In this document: positions 1-7,527 of the stretch, one piece after another
Position numbering within the stretch: the stretch's first letter is position 1
Layout of the letters: each line of letters starts with the position of its first letter
DNA from: an uncultured Persicitalea sp.
GTDB lineage: Bacteria; Bacteroidota; Bacteroidia; Cytophagales; Spirosomataceae
NCBI GenBank assembly: GCA_950075905.1
Contig: CATMVR010000135.1
Location: 1-9,407, forward strand
Direction: 5' to 3'
DNA length: 9,407 bases
Position numbers and translations under genes: made by a program
The notes under the pieces: generated by a model
Seen by the model: the letters and a program-made list of their open reading frames with translations, nothing else
What the model was told of the DNA's origin: nothing
Databases searched by the model: none

Positions 1-821
1 ATATCCCGCAGAGCGTCCATGTAGGTTTCCAGCTCGTAGTTTAGGCAGCATTTGAGCCGGCCGCACTGGCCCGACAACTTGGCCGGGTTGAGCGACAGAT
101 TCTGATACCGGGCCGCAGAGGTAGAGATACTTTTGAAATCCGTGAGCCAGGTAGAGCAGCACAGCTCCCGGCCGCACGAGCCCAATCCTCCCAGCCGACT
201 GGCTTCCTGCCGCAGGCTAATCTGCCGCATCTCGACCCGAATCCGAAACTCCGAAGCCAGAAGTTTGATCAACTCCCGGAAGTCTACGCGCTCATCGGAC
301 GAGTAGTAAAACGTGGCCTTGGAATTGTCTGACTGGAACTCCACGTCAGACAACTTCATATTCAGTTTCAACTCCCGGATAATCTCGCGGGTGCGGTACA
401 TCACGGGCAGGTCGCGCGCAATGGCCTGGGTATGTTTTTCGAGATCTTTCTCGGTAGCTACCCGGTATACTACTTTCAGGTCGTCGTTCAGGAGAACGCT
501 CTTGCGTTTCATCTGCAGGCGCACCAGTTCTCCCTGCAGGGAGAGCATCCCTATATGGTGTCCTGACTGCATCTCACACACTACAAAATCACCGGTGGTA
601 AGATCGAGCTGGTTTACGTTTCGGAAGTATTCTTTGCGCCCTCCCTTGAACTTGACTTCTATCACATCAAACCGCTGCGCCACGGGAATTTCCATATGAC
701 TCAGCCAGTCAAAAACATTCATTTTATTGCAGCCGCCGGTTCCGCAGCTGCCGTTACTTCCACATCCGGCCACTGCGCCACTCGTGCCACAGCCACCCGA
801 TGAACATGATATACATCCCAT
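1..821 (-). CDS. ricT: PSP1 domain protein RicT (partial, C-terminus beyond left edge)
   Basis: This is the first 273 codons of a RicT/YaaT-type protein; the reading frame is open to the window edge, so the C-terminus is missing. Two parts are visible. Residues 1-33 are a Gly/Cys-rich tail with Cys at 3, 6, 11, 20, 26 and 31, ending in GGCNKMNVFDWL, a form I know from Bacteroidota homologues. Residues 45 onward are the PSP1 region, with the family's cysteine clusters GSCGRELCC (C216, C221, C222) and GQCGRLKCC (C253, C258, C259). In Bacillus subtilis RicT works with RicA and RicF in an Fe-S-containing complex that affects RNase Y and development; the role in Bacteroidota is not established. 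The ATG at 821 is the only start that keeps the Cys-rich tail. It lies 11 nt after purD, preceded by AGGA, so the two genes are probably co-transcribed. Identification is strong; the function in this organism is inference. Confidence 0.9.
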   Translation of the reverse strand, partial: MGCISCSSGGCGTSGAVAGCGSNGSCGTGGCNKMNVFDWLSHMEIPVAQRFDVIEVKFKGGRKEYFRNVNQLDLTTGDFVVCEMQSGHHIGMLSLQGELVRLQMKRKSVLLNDDLKVVYRVATEKDLEKHTQAIARDLPVMYRTREIIRELKLNMKLSDVEFQSDNSKATFYYSSDERVDFRELIKLLASEFRIRVEMRQISLRQEASRLGGLGSCGRELCCSTWLTDFKSISTSAARYQNLSLNPAKLSGQCGRLKCCLNYELETYMDALRD

Positions 822-835
822 TTTCTAAGTCCTCA
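822..835 (-). promoter_or_regulatory. Ribosome binding site of ricT overlapping the purD stop
   Basis: Reading the minus strand, the purD stop TGA (835-833) runs into AGGA (833-830), which is followed after 8 nt by the ricT ATG at 821. The Shine-Dalgarno-like AGGA therefore shares a base with the upstream stop codon, which fits translational coupling. Bacteroidota often do without a Shine-Dalgarno sequence, so its importance here is uncertain. Confidence 0.45.
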
Positions 836-2122
836 ATCTTTATAGCGAAGTAAATCGAGGCCGATGTCATGGCGATAGTATTTTCCTTCAAATTGTACCG
901 TTTGGGCCGCCCGTTGTGACTTATGAACGGCATTTTCCAAAGAGTTAGCGATACCCGTCAGGACCAATACTCTCCCACCGTTGGTAACGACCTCTGTATT
1001 TCCATTGAATGTGGTTCCGGCGTGAAACACCACCACATCTTCGGTTTTGTCTGTATCAGCAATAACCTTGCCTTTTTCGTAGTCGCCGGGATAGCCCCCC
1101 GACACCACCACCGTTGTAACGGCCACCTGCGGGGAAATACTCAAAGAAACATCCTGCAAAGTTCCTTTGGCCGTAGCCGTTAGCAGCGTCACCAGATCCG
1201 ATTGTATGCGCGGTAGCACCACTTCGGTTTCGGGATCGCCCATACGAACGTTGTATTCGATCACGTATGGCTCGCTCTTCACGTTCATCAGACCGATAAA
1301 GATAAACCCTACGTATTTTATGCCCTCGGCTTTTAGCCCCTCGAGGGTAGGCTTCACTACTTTTTCCTCTACTTTTTTCAAAAAGTAGCTATCGGCAAAA
1401 ATCACGGGAGACACGGCCCCCATCCCACCAGTATTGAGGCCGGTGTCGTTTTCACCAATGCGCTTGTAATCTTTGGCTTCGGGAAGAATCTTGTAGTGCT
1501 CTCCGTCGGTAAGTACAAACATGGAGAGTTCTATACCCTTTAAAAACTGCTCAACCACTACCTTATTGCCTGCATCACCAAATTTGCCGTCTACCAGCAT
1601 CTCCCGCAGGCTTTGCTGGGCTTCGGCCGCCGTTTCGGCAATAATCACGCCCTTTCCAGCCGCGAGACCATCCGCTTTCAGGACCACCGGCATGGGATGG
1701 GCTTCCAGAAAAGCCAGGCCTTCGTCCAGATTGGCTTCCGTAAACGTGCGGTAGCTGGCGGTAGGAATGCCGTACTTCTGCATGAAGTTTTTGGAGAAGT
1801 CTTTGCTGCCTTCCAGCTGTGCCCCCAGGCTGTCTGGACCAATGATACGAACGTGCTTTAGCTCGGGCCGGGCGTGCAGATAATCCACAATACCTTTCAC
1901 CAGTGGTTCTTCAGGACCAACAACGACCAGCTCAATCCGTTTTTCGGCGATAAGCACTGCCATGGCCTCAAAGTCGTTATAGGATACGTCGAGATTGGTG
2001 GCGATGGCTGCCGTACCGGCATTACCGGGGGCTACGTACAACTCGTCGCAAAGTGGACTCTGTGCAATCTTCCAGGCAAAAGCGTGTTCACGCCCCCCGG
2101 AACCCAATATAAGTATATTCAT
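833..2122 (-). CDS. purD: Phosphoribosylamine-glycine ligase (GAR synthetase)
   Basis: PurD joins 5-phosphoribosylamine and glycine with ATP to give glycinamide ribonucleotide, the second step of de novo purine synthesis, in the cytosol. The 429-residue length is normal for the family. An N-terminal domain begins with MNILILGSGGREHAFAWKI (GSGGREHA at 7-14) and carries GPEEPL (69-74). The ATP-grasp domain follows, with KADGLAAGKGV (149-159), GGMGAVSP (232-239) and the metal/ATP-binding stretch NVRMGDPETEVVLPR (291-305). The short C-terminal domain completes the protein, and all key motifs are intact. The ATG at 2122 is directly followed by the dinucleotide-fold-like first strand, so the start is secure. 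It lies 63 nt after recQ and 11 nt before ricT on the same strand; I saw no clear promoter of its own in the 63-nt gap. No other pur genes are in the window. Confidence 0.98.
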   Translation of the reverse strand: MNILILGSGGREHAFAWKIAQSPLCDELYVAPGNAGTAAIATNLDVSYNDFEAMAVLIAEKRIELVVVGPEEPLVKGIVDYLHARPELKHVRIIGPDSLGAQLEGSKDFSKNFMQKYGIPTASYRTFTEANLDEGLAFLEAHPMPVVLKADGLAAGKGVIIAETAAEAQQSLREMLVDGKFGDAGNKVVVEQFLKGIELSMFVLTDGEHYKILPEAKDYKRIGENDTGLNTGGMGAVSPVIFADSYFLKKVEEKVVKPTLEGLKAEGIKYVGFIFIGLMNVKSEPYVIEYNVRMGDPETEVVLPRIQSDLVTLLTATAKGTLQDVSLSISPQVAVTTVVVSGGYPGDYEKGKVIADTDKTEDVVVFHAGTTFNGNTEVVTNGGRVLVLTGIANSLENAVHKSQRAAQTVQFEGKYYRHDIGLDLLRYKD

Positions 2123-2185
2123 AAAGTCGAAACTATGATCGGATCCGGATAGCCCGGGACCCTCTCGCTTGGATGGATGATACGC

Positions 2186-4399
2186 TTAGTTAGCCAATTC
2201 GGAAAGAAACTTAATTCGCATGAGCCGCAACTCTTCCTCGCTGATATCGTCATGCGCGAACTCCTCCATCGCTACGGCAATATTGTCGGTTTCGGCGTTC
2301 ATGAAATAGTCATAAATATCCTTCTGTCGGTCTCTGTCCATAATCTGATTGATGTAGTAATCCAGATTTAGCTTTGTACCTGAGTAGCAGATGTGCTCTA
2401 TTTCCTCAATCAGATCTTCCATGTTCAGACCCTTAACCTCAGCAATCTCTTCCAGATCCACTTTTCTATCTACCTGCTGAATGATGTAAATCTTGATTTT
2501 TGACTTATTGACCATGGACTTGATCACCACGTCCTTGGCGGTTTCGATATCGTTTTCTTCGACGTACCGATTAATAGTTTCCAGAAACTGACGACCAAAC
2601 TTCTGCACCTTGCCCATTCCCACGCCGTTGATCTGCGCCATCTCCTGCTGCGTAGTGGGGTAGGTCGTGGCCATTTCTTCCAGGGAGGGATCCTGGAAAA
2701 TAACATACGGAGGCAGGTTTTTCTCCTTAGCCACTTTTTTGCGCAGGGCCTTCAGCATTCCCAGCAGCGCTTCATCGTAGGCGTGGGCGCTACCGCCGGA
2801 GGCACCGCCGGCCGCGTCGTCATCTTCTACCTTGATTTCCTCCTCCTCGTAGTTGTGGTCTTTGTAGACTGTTACCGGGTAGGGATCATTGATGTAGCTT
2901 TCTCCTTTTTCACCCAGTTTCAGCACGCCGTAGTTCTCAATGTCTTTTTCCAGATAGTTCAGAATGACAAACTGACGAAGCATGGAAACCCAAAAATCGC
3001 GGGATTCGTTGTATTCCAGCCCTTTTCCGTACACATCGAGCTTGTCGTGCTCGTAGCTGCGCACGTACTGATTTTCCGTAGCGGTCAGCAGGTCGGCAAT
3101 GTGGTCACCGTCGAAGCGCTCGCCGGATAGCTTCACGGCGCGCAGCGCCATCACTACCTCATCCTGTACTTTGAGCTTTTCGGTGGACTTTACGCAATTA
3201 TCACAAAAACCGCAGTCTTCGTCCAGGTACTCGCCAAAGTAGCTCAGCAATTGCCGGCGGCGACATACTCCCAGATTGGCGTAGGCCACCATTTCGTTGA
3301 GCAGGTGGCGGGCGTTATCGCGCTCCGTAACCGACTTGTCTTTATTGAATTTTTCGAGCTTCTGAATATCCTCGTAGCTATAAAACATCAGGCAGTTACC
3401 CTCCAGGCCGTCGCGTCCGGCCCGGCCGGTTTCCTGGTAGTACCCTTCCAGCGACTTGGGCACATCGTAGTGAATTACGAAGCGTACATCCGGCTTGTCG
3501 ATCCCCATGCCAAAAGCAATAGTAGCCACGATCACATCGGCTTCTTCGTTCAGGAAGGCATCCTGATTGGCCATCCGGGTATTGGAGTCAAGCCCGGCGT
3601 GGTAAGGCAGCGCCTTGATGTCGTTCACGCTCAGCAGTTGGGCTATTTCCTCCACTGTCTTCCGGCTCAGGCAGTACACAATTCCTGACTTACCCTTGTT
3701 GTTGCGCACATATCGGATCAGCTGTTTCTTGGCGTCTCTCTTGGGGCGAATCTCGTAGTACAGGTTTTTGCGGTTGAAGGAGGACTTAAACGTCTCAGCT
3801 TCTTCCATTTGCAGGTTCTTGCGAATATCCTGTTGTACCTTGGGGGTAGCCGTGGCGGTCAGGGCTATAATGGGCAGGTCGCCAATGTTATCGATAATCC
3901 CATGGATACGGCGGTACTCGGGCCGGAAGTCGTGGCCCCACTCGGAGATACAGTGTGCCTCATCAATGGCTACAAAAGACAGCTTGGTTTTTTGTAGAAA
4001 ATCCAGATTTTCTTCCTTCGTCAGTGATTCGGGGGCGATATAGAGCAATTTCAGGCTCCCGTCGAGCGCATCCCGCTTCACGCGGTTTATTTCGGATTTC
4101 GTAAGGGTAGAGTTCAAAAACTGCGCGTTGATGCCGAAGGCATTGAGCTGATCTACCTGATTTTTCATCAGGGCAATCAGGGGAGATATTACAATAGCCA
4201 TCCCATCGGTCACAATCGCCGGTAGCTGATAGCAAAGCGATTTTCCTGCCCCAGTGGGCATAATTACAAATGTATTTTTCTTATTCAGAATATTCTGAAT
4301 AATAATTTCCTGGTCGCCTCTGAACTGGCTATACCCGAAAATTTCCTTTAATCTTTCTTTGAGAGTATTTATTACGTCTTTGTCTATCTGCTGTATCAT
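2186..4399 (-). CDS. recQ: ATP-dependent DNA helicase RecQ
   Basis: RecQ is a 3'-5' superfamily 2 helicase that unwinds forks, D-loops and other recombination intermediates. At 737 residues it is longer than the E. coli enzyme (about 610). In order: helicase core with Walker A PTGAGKS (48-54), DEAH box (146-149) followed by the RecQ-typical CISEWGHDFRPEYR, TATATP (181-186) and motifs V-VI AFGMGIDKPDVRFVIH and QETGRAGRDG (322-331); zinc site C379, C396, C399, C402; winged-helix RQC region to about 510; an acidic then Gly/Ser/Ala-rich linker (517-540); an HRDC domain (about 541-615) with PPYVIF and INGVGMGKVQKFG; and an extra C-terminal helical region (about 620-737) that looks like the helix-turn-helix extension found on many Bacteroidota RecQ proteins. 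All catalytic and zinc residues are present. It is divergent from kdsD, with 92 nt between the starts. I could not place a TAnnTTTG promoter for it. Confidence 0.97.
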   Translation of the reverse strand: MIQQIDKDVINTLKERLKEIFGYSQFRGDQEIIIQNILNKKNTFVIMPTGAGKSLCYQLPAIVTDGMAIVISPLIALMKNQVDQLNAFGINAQFLNSTLTKSEINRVKRDALDGSLKLLYIAPESLTKEENLDFLQKTKLSFVAIDEAHCISEWGHDFRPEYRRIHGIIDNIGDLPIIALTATATPKVQQDIRKNLQMEEAETFKSSFNRKNLYYEIRPKRDAKKQLIRYVRNNKGKSGIVYCLSRKTVEEIAQLLSVNDIKALPYHAGLDSNTRMANQDAFLNEEADVIVATIAFGMGIDKPDVRFVIHYDVPKSLEGYYQETGRAGRDGLEGNCLMFYSYEDIQKLEKFNKDKSVTERDNARHLLNEMVAYANLGVCRRRQLLSYFGEYLDEDCGFCDNCVKSTEKLKVQDEVVMALRAVKLSGERFDGDHIADLLTATENQYVRSYEHDKLDVYGKGLEYNESRDFWVSMLRQFVILNYLEKDIENYGVLKLGEKGESYINDPYPVTVYKDHNYEEEEIKVEDDDAAGGASGGSAHAYDEALLGMLKALRKKVAKEKNLPPYVIFQDPSLEEMATTYPTTQQEMAQINGVGMGKVQKFGRQFLETINRYVEENDIETAKDVVIKSMVNKSKIKIYIIQQVDRKVDLEEIAEVKGLNMEDLIEEIEHICYSGTKLNLDYYINQIMDRDRQKDIYDYFMNAETDNIAVAMEEFAHDDISEEELRLMRIKFLSELAN

Positions 4400-4433
4400 C
4401 TTTTGTCAACAAATGGGTTTTTCCGAAGTTCTG

Positions 4434-4441
4434 TATCTTTG
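4434..4441 (+). promoter_or_regulatory. Predicted -7 promoter box for kdsD
   Basis: TATCTTTG matches the Bacteroidota -7 consensus TAnnTTTG exactly. It lies in the 92-nt region between recQ and kdsD and would start transcription near 4448, giving a leader of about 44 nt before the TTG at 4492. The -33 element is not convincing: the nearest TTTTG (4401-4405) is 28 nt upstream, further than the usual 19-21 nt. Confidence 0.55.
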
Positions 4442-4491
4442 CCAGTGATTTCGATATTAAAAATAGTTAATTCTAAAACGTCAATCCAAAT

Positions 4492-5469
4492 TTGAAATTA
4501 GTAAAAAATATTCAGTCCACAGCAAAAGATGTCTTGCGGCAGGAAGCCGAAGCTATCCATAATCTGATAGAACTGATTGACGAGTCCTTTGAAAAGTGCG
4601 TGGAAACCATCCTGCAAACGGGCGGACGGGTAGTTATTACGGGCATCGGGAAGAGCGCCCTGATCGGTCAGAAAATTGTAGCTACGCTAAATTCTACGGG
4701 TACCCCCGCGCTCTTTATGCACGCGGCCGACGCCATCCACGGTGATCTGGGCATGATTCAGGCCAACGATGTGGTGCTGGCCATTTCCAAAAGCGGCGAT
4801 ACGCCCGAAGTAAAGGTACTGGTTCCTCTCCTGAAACAAACGGGCGTGGCGCTCATTGCTATGGTGAGCAACAAAGATTCTTACCTGGCCCGAAACGCCC
4901 ACTTTGTGCTGCACGCCTGCGCCCCCACCGAAGCCGACCCCCTCAACCTGGCCCCTACCACCAGTACCACCGTATGCCTGGCGCTGGGTGATGCCCTGGC
5001 CATCTGCCTGCTGGAAGCCCGCGGCTTTACCCGGCAGGACTTTGCCCGCTACCATCCGGGCGGCGCACTCGGAAAAAAACTTTATCTGCGCGTCAGCGAC
5101 ATCTACCCCCACAATGCCCTACCCACCGTACCCGAAAGCGCCAGCCTGAAAGAAGTTATTCTGGAAATTACATCCAAACGCCTGGGTGCCACCGCGGTAC
5201 TCGATCACGCCAACGGTACTCTCGCCGGCATCGTCACAGATGGCGACCTGCGTCGGATGCTCAATCAACACGGAGAAACCGGACTGCTACGCCTGACCGC
5301 CCGCGACATCATGACCCACTCACCCATTAGCATAGCTCCCGACGAATACGCCGTCAACGCCCTGCAACTCATGCAGGCGCGCAGCATTACGCAGCTAGTA
5401 GTGGTAGAAGATGGTGACCTAAAAGGGTTTATCCATCTGCACGACCTGTTGAAAGAGGGGCTGCTTTAA
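4492..5469 (+). CDS. kdsD: D-arabinose-5-phosphate isomerase (KpsF/GutQ/KdsD family)
   Basis: KdsD interconverts ribulose 5-phosphate and arabinose 5-phosphate, the first committed step toward Kdo, the sugar linking lipid A to the rest of lipopolysaccharide. The 325 residues contain an N-terminal SIS sugar-isomerase domain (about 35-175) and two CBS domains (about 205-262 and 271-325). Motifs include GIGKSALIGQK (51-61), HGDLGMI (83-89), ISKSGDTPEV (98-107) and the family signature HPGGALGKKL (188-197). The catalytic residues described for E. coli KdsD (K59, E111, E152, H193) correspond to K54, E106, E147 and H188 here, all shifted by five, so activity is expected. The start is TTG at 4492: there is an in-frame stop TAA at 4474-4476 and no ATG or GTG between. 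It converges with the DUF4293 gene, with only 9 nt between the two stops. Confidence 0.95.
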   Translation: MKLVKNIQSTAKDVLRQEAEAIHNLIELIDESFEKCVETILQTGGRVVITGIGKSALIGQKIVATLNSTGTPALFMHAADAIHGDLGMIQANDVVLAISKSGDTPEVKVLVPLLKQTGVALIAMVSNKDSYLARNAHFVLHACAPTEADPLNLAPTTSTTVCLALGDALAICLLEARGFTRQDFARYHPGGALGKKLYLRVSDIYPHNALPTVPESASLKEVILEITSKRLGATAVLDHANGTLAGIVTDGDLRRMLNQHGETGLLRLTARDIMTHSPISIAPDEYAVNALQLMQARSITQLVVVEDGDLKGFIHLHDLLKEGLL

Positions 5470-5470
5470 A

Positions 5471-5489
5471 GCATGCACCTACCGCATGC
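5471..5489. terminator. Small hairpin between convergent genes, possible terminator
   Basis: Two copies of GCATGC (5471-5476 and 5484-5489) can pair into a 6-bp stem around a 7-nt loop. The hairpin starts one base after the kdsD stop and covers the stop codon of the DUF4293 gene, so it could help end both transcripts. There is no proper T-run after it on the plus strand and only TTTAAAG on the minus strand. GCATGC is also palindromic by itself, so the call is weak. Confidence 0.3.
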
Positions 5490-5955
5490 GGTTCGACTCC
5501 TTCACCATGCGCTCGTCGCGCCGGATGAACCGGTTGGCCAGCACGTTGGCCAGCATGGCCACTACCAGCGCGTAAAAGCCGGTGAGATAGTTGCCCGTTT
5601 GTCCGGGATCAAACAGCTTGGCGGCCTTGTAGAACGTCTGATACACCACGGTAGCCAGCATAACGGTCATGAGTATAGAATTGACCGCGCACAGGGCCGA
5701 TTGTAGCAGGCGGTTGCGGTACTTGAAGATGGCAAAAACAGCTATCCCCGCTACGAGCGCAGCCATACCCGCCAGGTAAAAAACCGGCTGGATTTCCGAC
5801 TGCGTCGCGTTGATGGTATGCGTGAGGTACAGAGCCGTCATGGAAATCTGTTCAATGCCATCGGCCGCTACTTTTTCCCAGAGAGGCAAGGCAATAAAAA
5901 CGCCCATCGCAATAGCTACGATGGCTAGAAAGAGGGTTTGAATTCGTTGTAACAT
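5479..5955 (-). CDS. DUF4293 family membrane protein
   Basis: This conserved membrane protein has no known function; the family is, to my knowledge, restricted to Bacteroidota. From the ATG at 5955 it has 158 residues and four hydrophobic segments, at about 8-25, 58-77, 86-106 and 122-141. It ends in the family's recognisable charged tail NRFIRRDERMVKESNRMR, and it starts MLQRIQTLFLAI, close to the MIQRIQ start I know from the family. An in-frame ATG at 6003 would add 16 residues (MAKQRRQPTAKRRQPI), but these are encoded largely by a short DNA repeat and do not look like family sequence, so 5955 is preferred. A good promoter sits at 6052-6081, giving a leader of about 90 nt. The gene follows rimO on the same strand and converges with kdsD. 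Confidence 0.85.
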   Translation of the reverse strand: MLQRIQTLFLAIVAIAMGVFIALPLWEKVAADGIEQISMTALYLTHTINATQSEIQPVFYLAGMAALVAGIAVFAIFKYRNRLLQSALCAVNSILMTVMLATVVYQTFYKAAKLFDPGQTGNYLTGFYALVVAMLANVLANRFIRRDERMVKESNRMR

Positions 5956-5959
5956 AATA

Positions 5960-5994
5960 GGCTGTCGGCGTTTGGCTGTCGGCTGTCGGCGTTG
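5960..5994. repeat. Tandem GGCTGTCGGC-type repeat
   Basis: On the plus strand, GGCTGTCGGCGTT occurs at 5960-5972 and again at 5981-5993, with an extra GGCTGTC (5974-5980) between. On the minus strand it reads as repeated GCCGACAGCC. It lies four bases upstream of the preferred DUF4293 start, inside the predicted 5' leader. A related degenerate copy lies upstream of rimO (7409-7436). Its role is unknown. Confidence 0.7.
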
Positions 5995-6051
5995 TTTTGC
6001 CATGACATTTGACAGTACGCTTTAAATTTTTTGAAATAGTAAATGAAAACA

Positions 6052-6081
6052 CAAAATTATACGCTACCGGCAAACTACCAA
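6052..6081 (-). promoter_or_regulatory. Predicted promoter of the DUF4293 gene
   Basis: On the minus strand, TAATTTTG (6059-6052) matches the Bacteroidota -7 consensus TAnnTTTG exactly. A TTG -33 element at 6081-6079 lies 19 nt upstream, the usual spacing. Transcription would start near 6045, just after the rimO stop (6089). The DUF4293 gene can therefore be expressed independently of rimO. This is the best-formed promoter in the window. Confidence 0.65.
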
Positions 6082-6088
6082 CAGACTT

Positions 6089-7399
6089 TTAGCTGACTAC
6101 ATCGCCATAGAGGTCAAATTCTTCGGCGGTATTAATCTTCACATTGGCAAAATCGCCCTGCCGCACGTACTGCGAAGCAGAAACTAACACCTCATTATCT
6201 ACCTCGGGGGAATCAGACTCCGTACGGCCAATGAAGTAGCCACCTTCCTTGCGGTCGAAGAGTACCTTGTAGGTCTGCCCGATTTTTTCCTGATTGTTTT
6301 CCCACGAAATACCCTGCTGCAACTCCATGATAGCATCGGCACGCTCCTGCTTTATCTCGGCAGGTACGTCGTCTAGCAGGGTGTGCGAGTGGGTATTTTC
6401 CTCGTGCGAATACTGGAATACGCCCAGGCGGTCAAACCGCATTTTTTCCACAAAGTCATAGGTTTCGTCAAAGAGGGCCTCCGTTTCGCCCGGATGGCCC
6501 ACGATGAGGGTGGTACGCAGCGTGATGCCGGGTACCTTCTCCCGAATGGTTTCGATGAGCGCTTCGGTTTTTTCGCGGGTGATACCCCGGCGCATACTTT
6601 TCAAAATCTCCGTTGAGCCCGTTTGCAGGGGCATGTCGAGGTAGTTGCAGATATTGGGCCGCTCCCGCATGACGTCGAGTACATCCAGCGGAAAACCCGA
6701 CGGGTAGGCGTATTGCAGCCGGATCCAGTCGATTCCCTCCACATCCGACAGCCGCGCCATCAGGTCCGACAGGTTGCGTTTTTTGTAAATATCCAGGCCG
6801 TAGTAGGTCAGGTCCTGGGCAATCAGGATCAGCTCTTTGGTGCCGCGCCGGGCCAGGGATTTGGCCTCGGTCACCAGCTCTTCGATGGGCCGCGATACAT
6901 GCCCGCCCCGCATGAGTGGGATGGCGCAAAAACTGCACGGACGGTCGCAGCCTTCGGCAATTTTCAGGTAGGCGTAGTGCGCGGGCGTGGTGAGCAGGCG
7001 CTCGCCTACCAGCTCGTGCTTGTAGTCGGCTTTGAGGGTTTTGAGCAGGCGCGGCAGCTCGTTGGTACCAAACCAGGCATCCACCGTGGGTATTTCTATT
7101 GAAAGCTCATCCTTGTAGCGGTGCGACAGGCAACCCGTCACGTACACTTTATCCACTACGCCGGCCTCTTTGGCATCCACATAGCGCAAAATGGTATCGA
7201 TAGATTCCTCCTTGGCGCCATCGATGAAGCCGCAGGTATTGATGACCACAATCTGGGCATCGTCCTTTTTTGATTCGTGGGCTACGTTGTAGCCATTTCC
7301 TTTGAGCTGCGTGTACAGCACCTCCGAGTCTACCAGGTTTTTGGAGCACCCCAGCGTGACAATATTAACTTTACTTTTACGATTTCCTTTGGTTTTCAC
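6089..7399 (-). CDS. rimO: Ribosomal protein S12 methylthiotransferase RimO
   Basis: RimO is a radical SAM enzyme that adds a methylthio group to a conserved aspartate of ribosomal protein S12. With the GTG start at 7399 it has 436 residues, normal for the family. The N-terminal methylthiotransferase domain has the three cluster cysteines C18 (VTLGCSKNLVDSE), C56 (NTCGFI) and C90 (VTGCLSHRY). The radical SAM core has the CxxxCxxC motif in GCDRPCSFCAIP (C151, C155, C158). A C-terminal TRAM domain (about 365-436, from QTYKVLFDRKEGGYFIGRTESDSPEVD) binds the substrate. The ending VDNEVLV and the TLGCSKNLVDSEV opening favour RimO over the tRNA enzyme MiaB. A TTG at 7420 would add seven residues, but these are encoded by a GCCGAC-type repeat, so the GTG giving MKTKGNRKSKVNIVTLGC is preferred. 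I found no perfect TAnnTTTG box upstream; GAACTTTG (7505-7498) is a weak candidate. Confidence 0.95.
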   Translation of the reverse strand: MKTKGNRKSKVNIVTLGCSKNLVDSEVLYTQLKGNGYNVAHESKKDDAQIVVINTCGFIDGAKEESIDTILRYVDAKEAGVVDKVYVTGCLSHRYKDELSIEIPTVDAWFGTNELPRLLKTLKADYKHELVGERLLTTPAHYAYLKIAEGCDRPCSFCAIPLMRGGHVSRPIEELVTEAKSLARRGTKELILIAQDLTYYGLDIYKKRNLSDLMARLSDVEGIDWIRLQYAYPSGFPLDVLDVMRERPNICNYLDMPLQTGSTEILKSMRRGITREKTEALIETIREKVPGITLRTTLIVGHPGETEALFDETYDFVEKMRFDRLGVFQYSHEENTHSHTLLDDVPAEIKQERADAIMELQQGISWENNQEKIGQTYKVLFDRKEGGYFIGRTESDSPEVDNEVLVSASQYVRQGDFANVKINTAEEFDLYGDVVS

Positions 7400-7408
7400 T
7401 AGGCAGCG

Positions 7409-7436
7409 GGCCGTCGGCAAGTCGCTTTCGGCGTTT
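7409..7436. repeat. Degenerate GCCGAC-type repeat upstream of rimO
   Basis: On the minus strand this region reads CGCCGAAAGC, then GACTT, then GCCGACGGCC. It shares TCGGCGTTT (plus strand, 7428-7436) and the general GCCGAC pattern with the clearer repeat at 5960-5994. Both copies sit within about 40 nt of the start of a minus-strand gene. The resemblance is partial, so a common origin is an inference. Confidence 0.4.
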
Positions 7437-7527
7437 CAGTTTAAAATTACATTTCTTCTTTCCGCAAAGATTTGATACTGAACGGTGAAACGGGGTGCAA
7501 AGTTCGTAAAAATTCAAATAGAAACGA

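Noticed and set aside
313..699. Open frame of 128 codons on the plus strand
   Set aside because: It is antisense to ricT, whose frame is continuous with recognisable family motifs; the plus-strand product is Arg/Ser-rich and lacks any known pattern.
2123..2185. Possible promoter or terminator between recQ and purD
   Set aside because: The 63 nt contain only short palindromes such as ATCCGGAT and CCCGGG; no TAnnTTTG box on the minus strand and no hairpin with a T-run.
3251..3688. Open frame of 145 codons on the plus strand
   Set aside because: It lies entirely antisense to the RecQ helicase motifs and zinc site; it is a shadow of that conserved coding sequence.
4687..5112. Open frame of 141 codons on the minus strand
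   Set aside because: Antisense to the SIS domain of kdsD, which has all four catalytic residues; a shadow frame.
5956..6003. Longer DUF4293 start at 6003
   Set aside because: The 16 extra residues are mostly produced by the DNA repeat and do not match the family's usual start; the ATG at 5955 does. Kept as an alternative, not as the call.
6468..7102. Long open frames on both strands inside rimO (plus 6623-7102 and minus 6468-6938)
   Set aside because: They arise from the high GC and codon bias of rimO; their products are compositionally odd and match nothing I know, while rimO is intact across the region.
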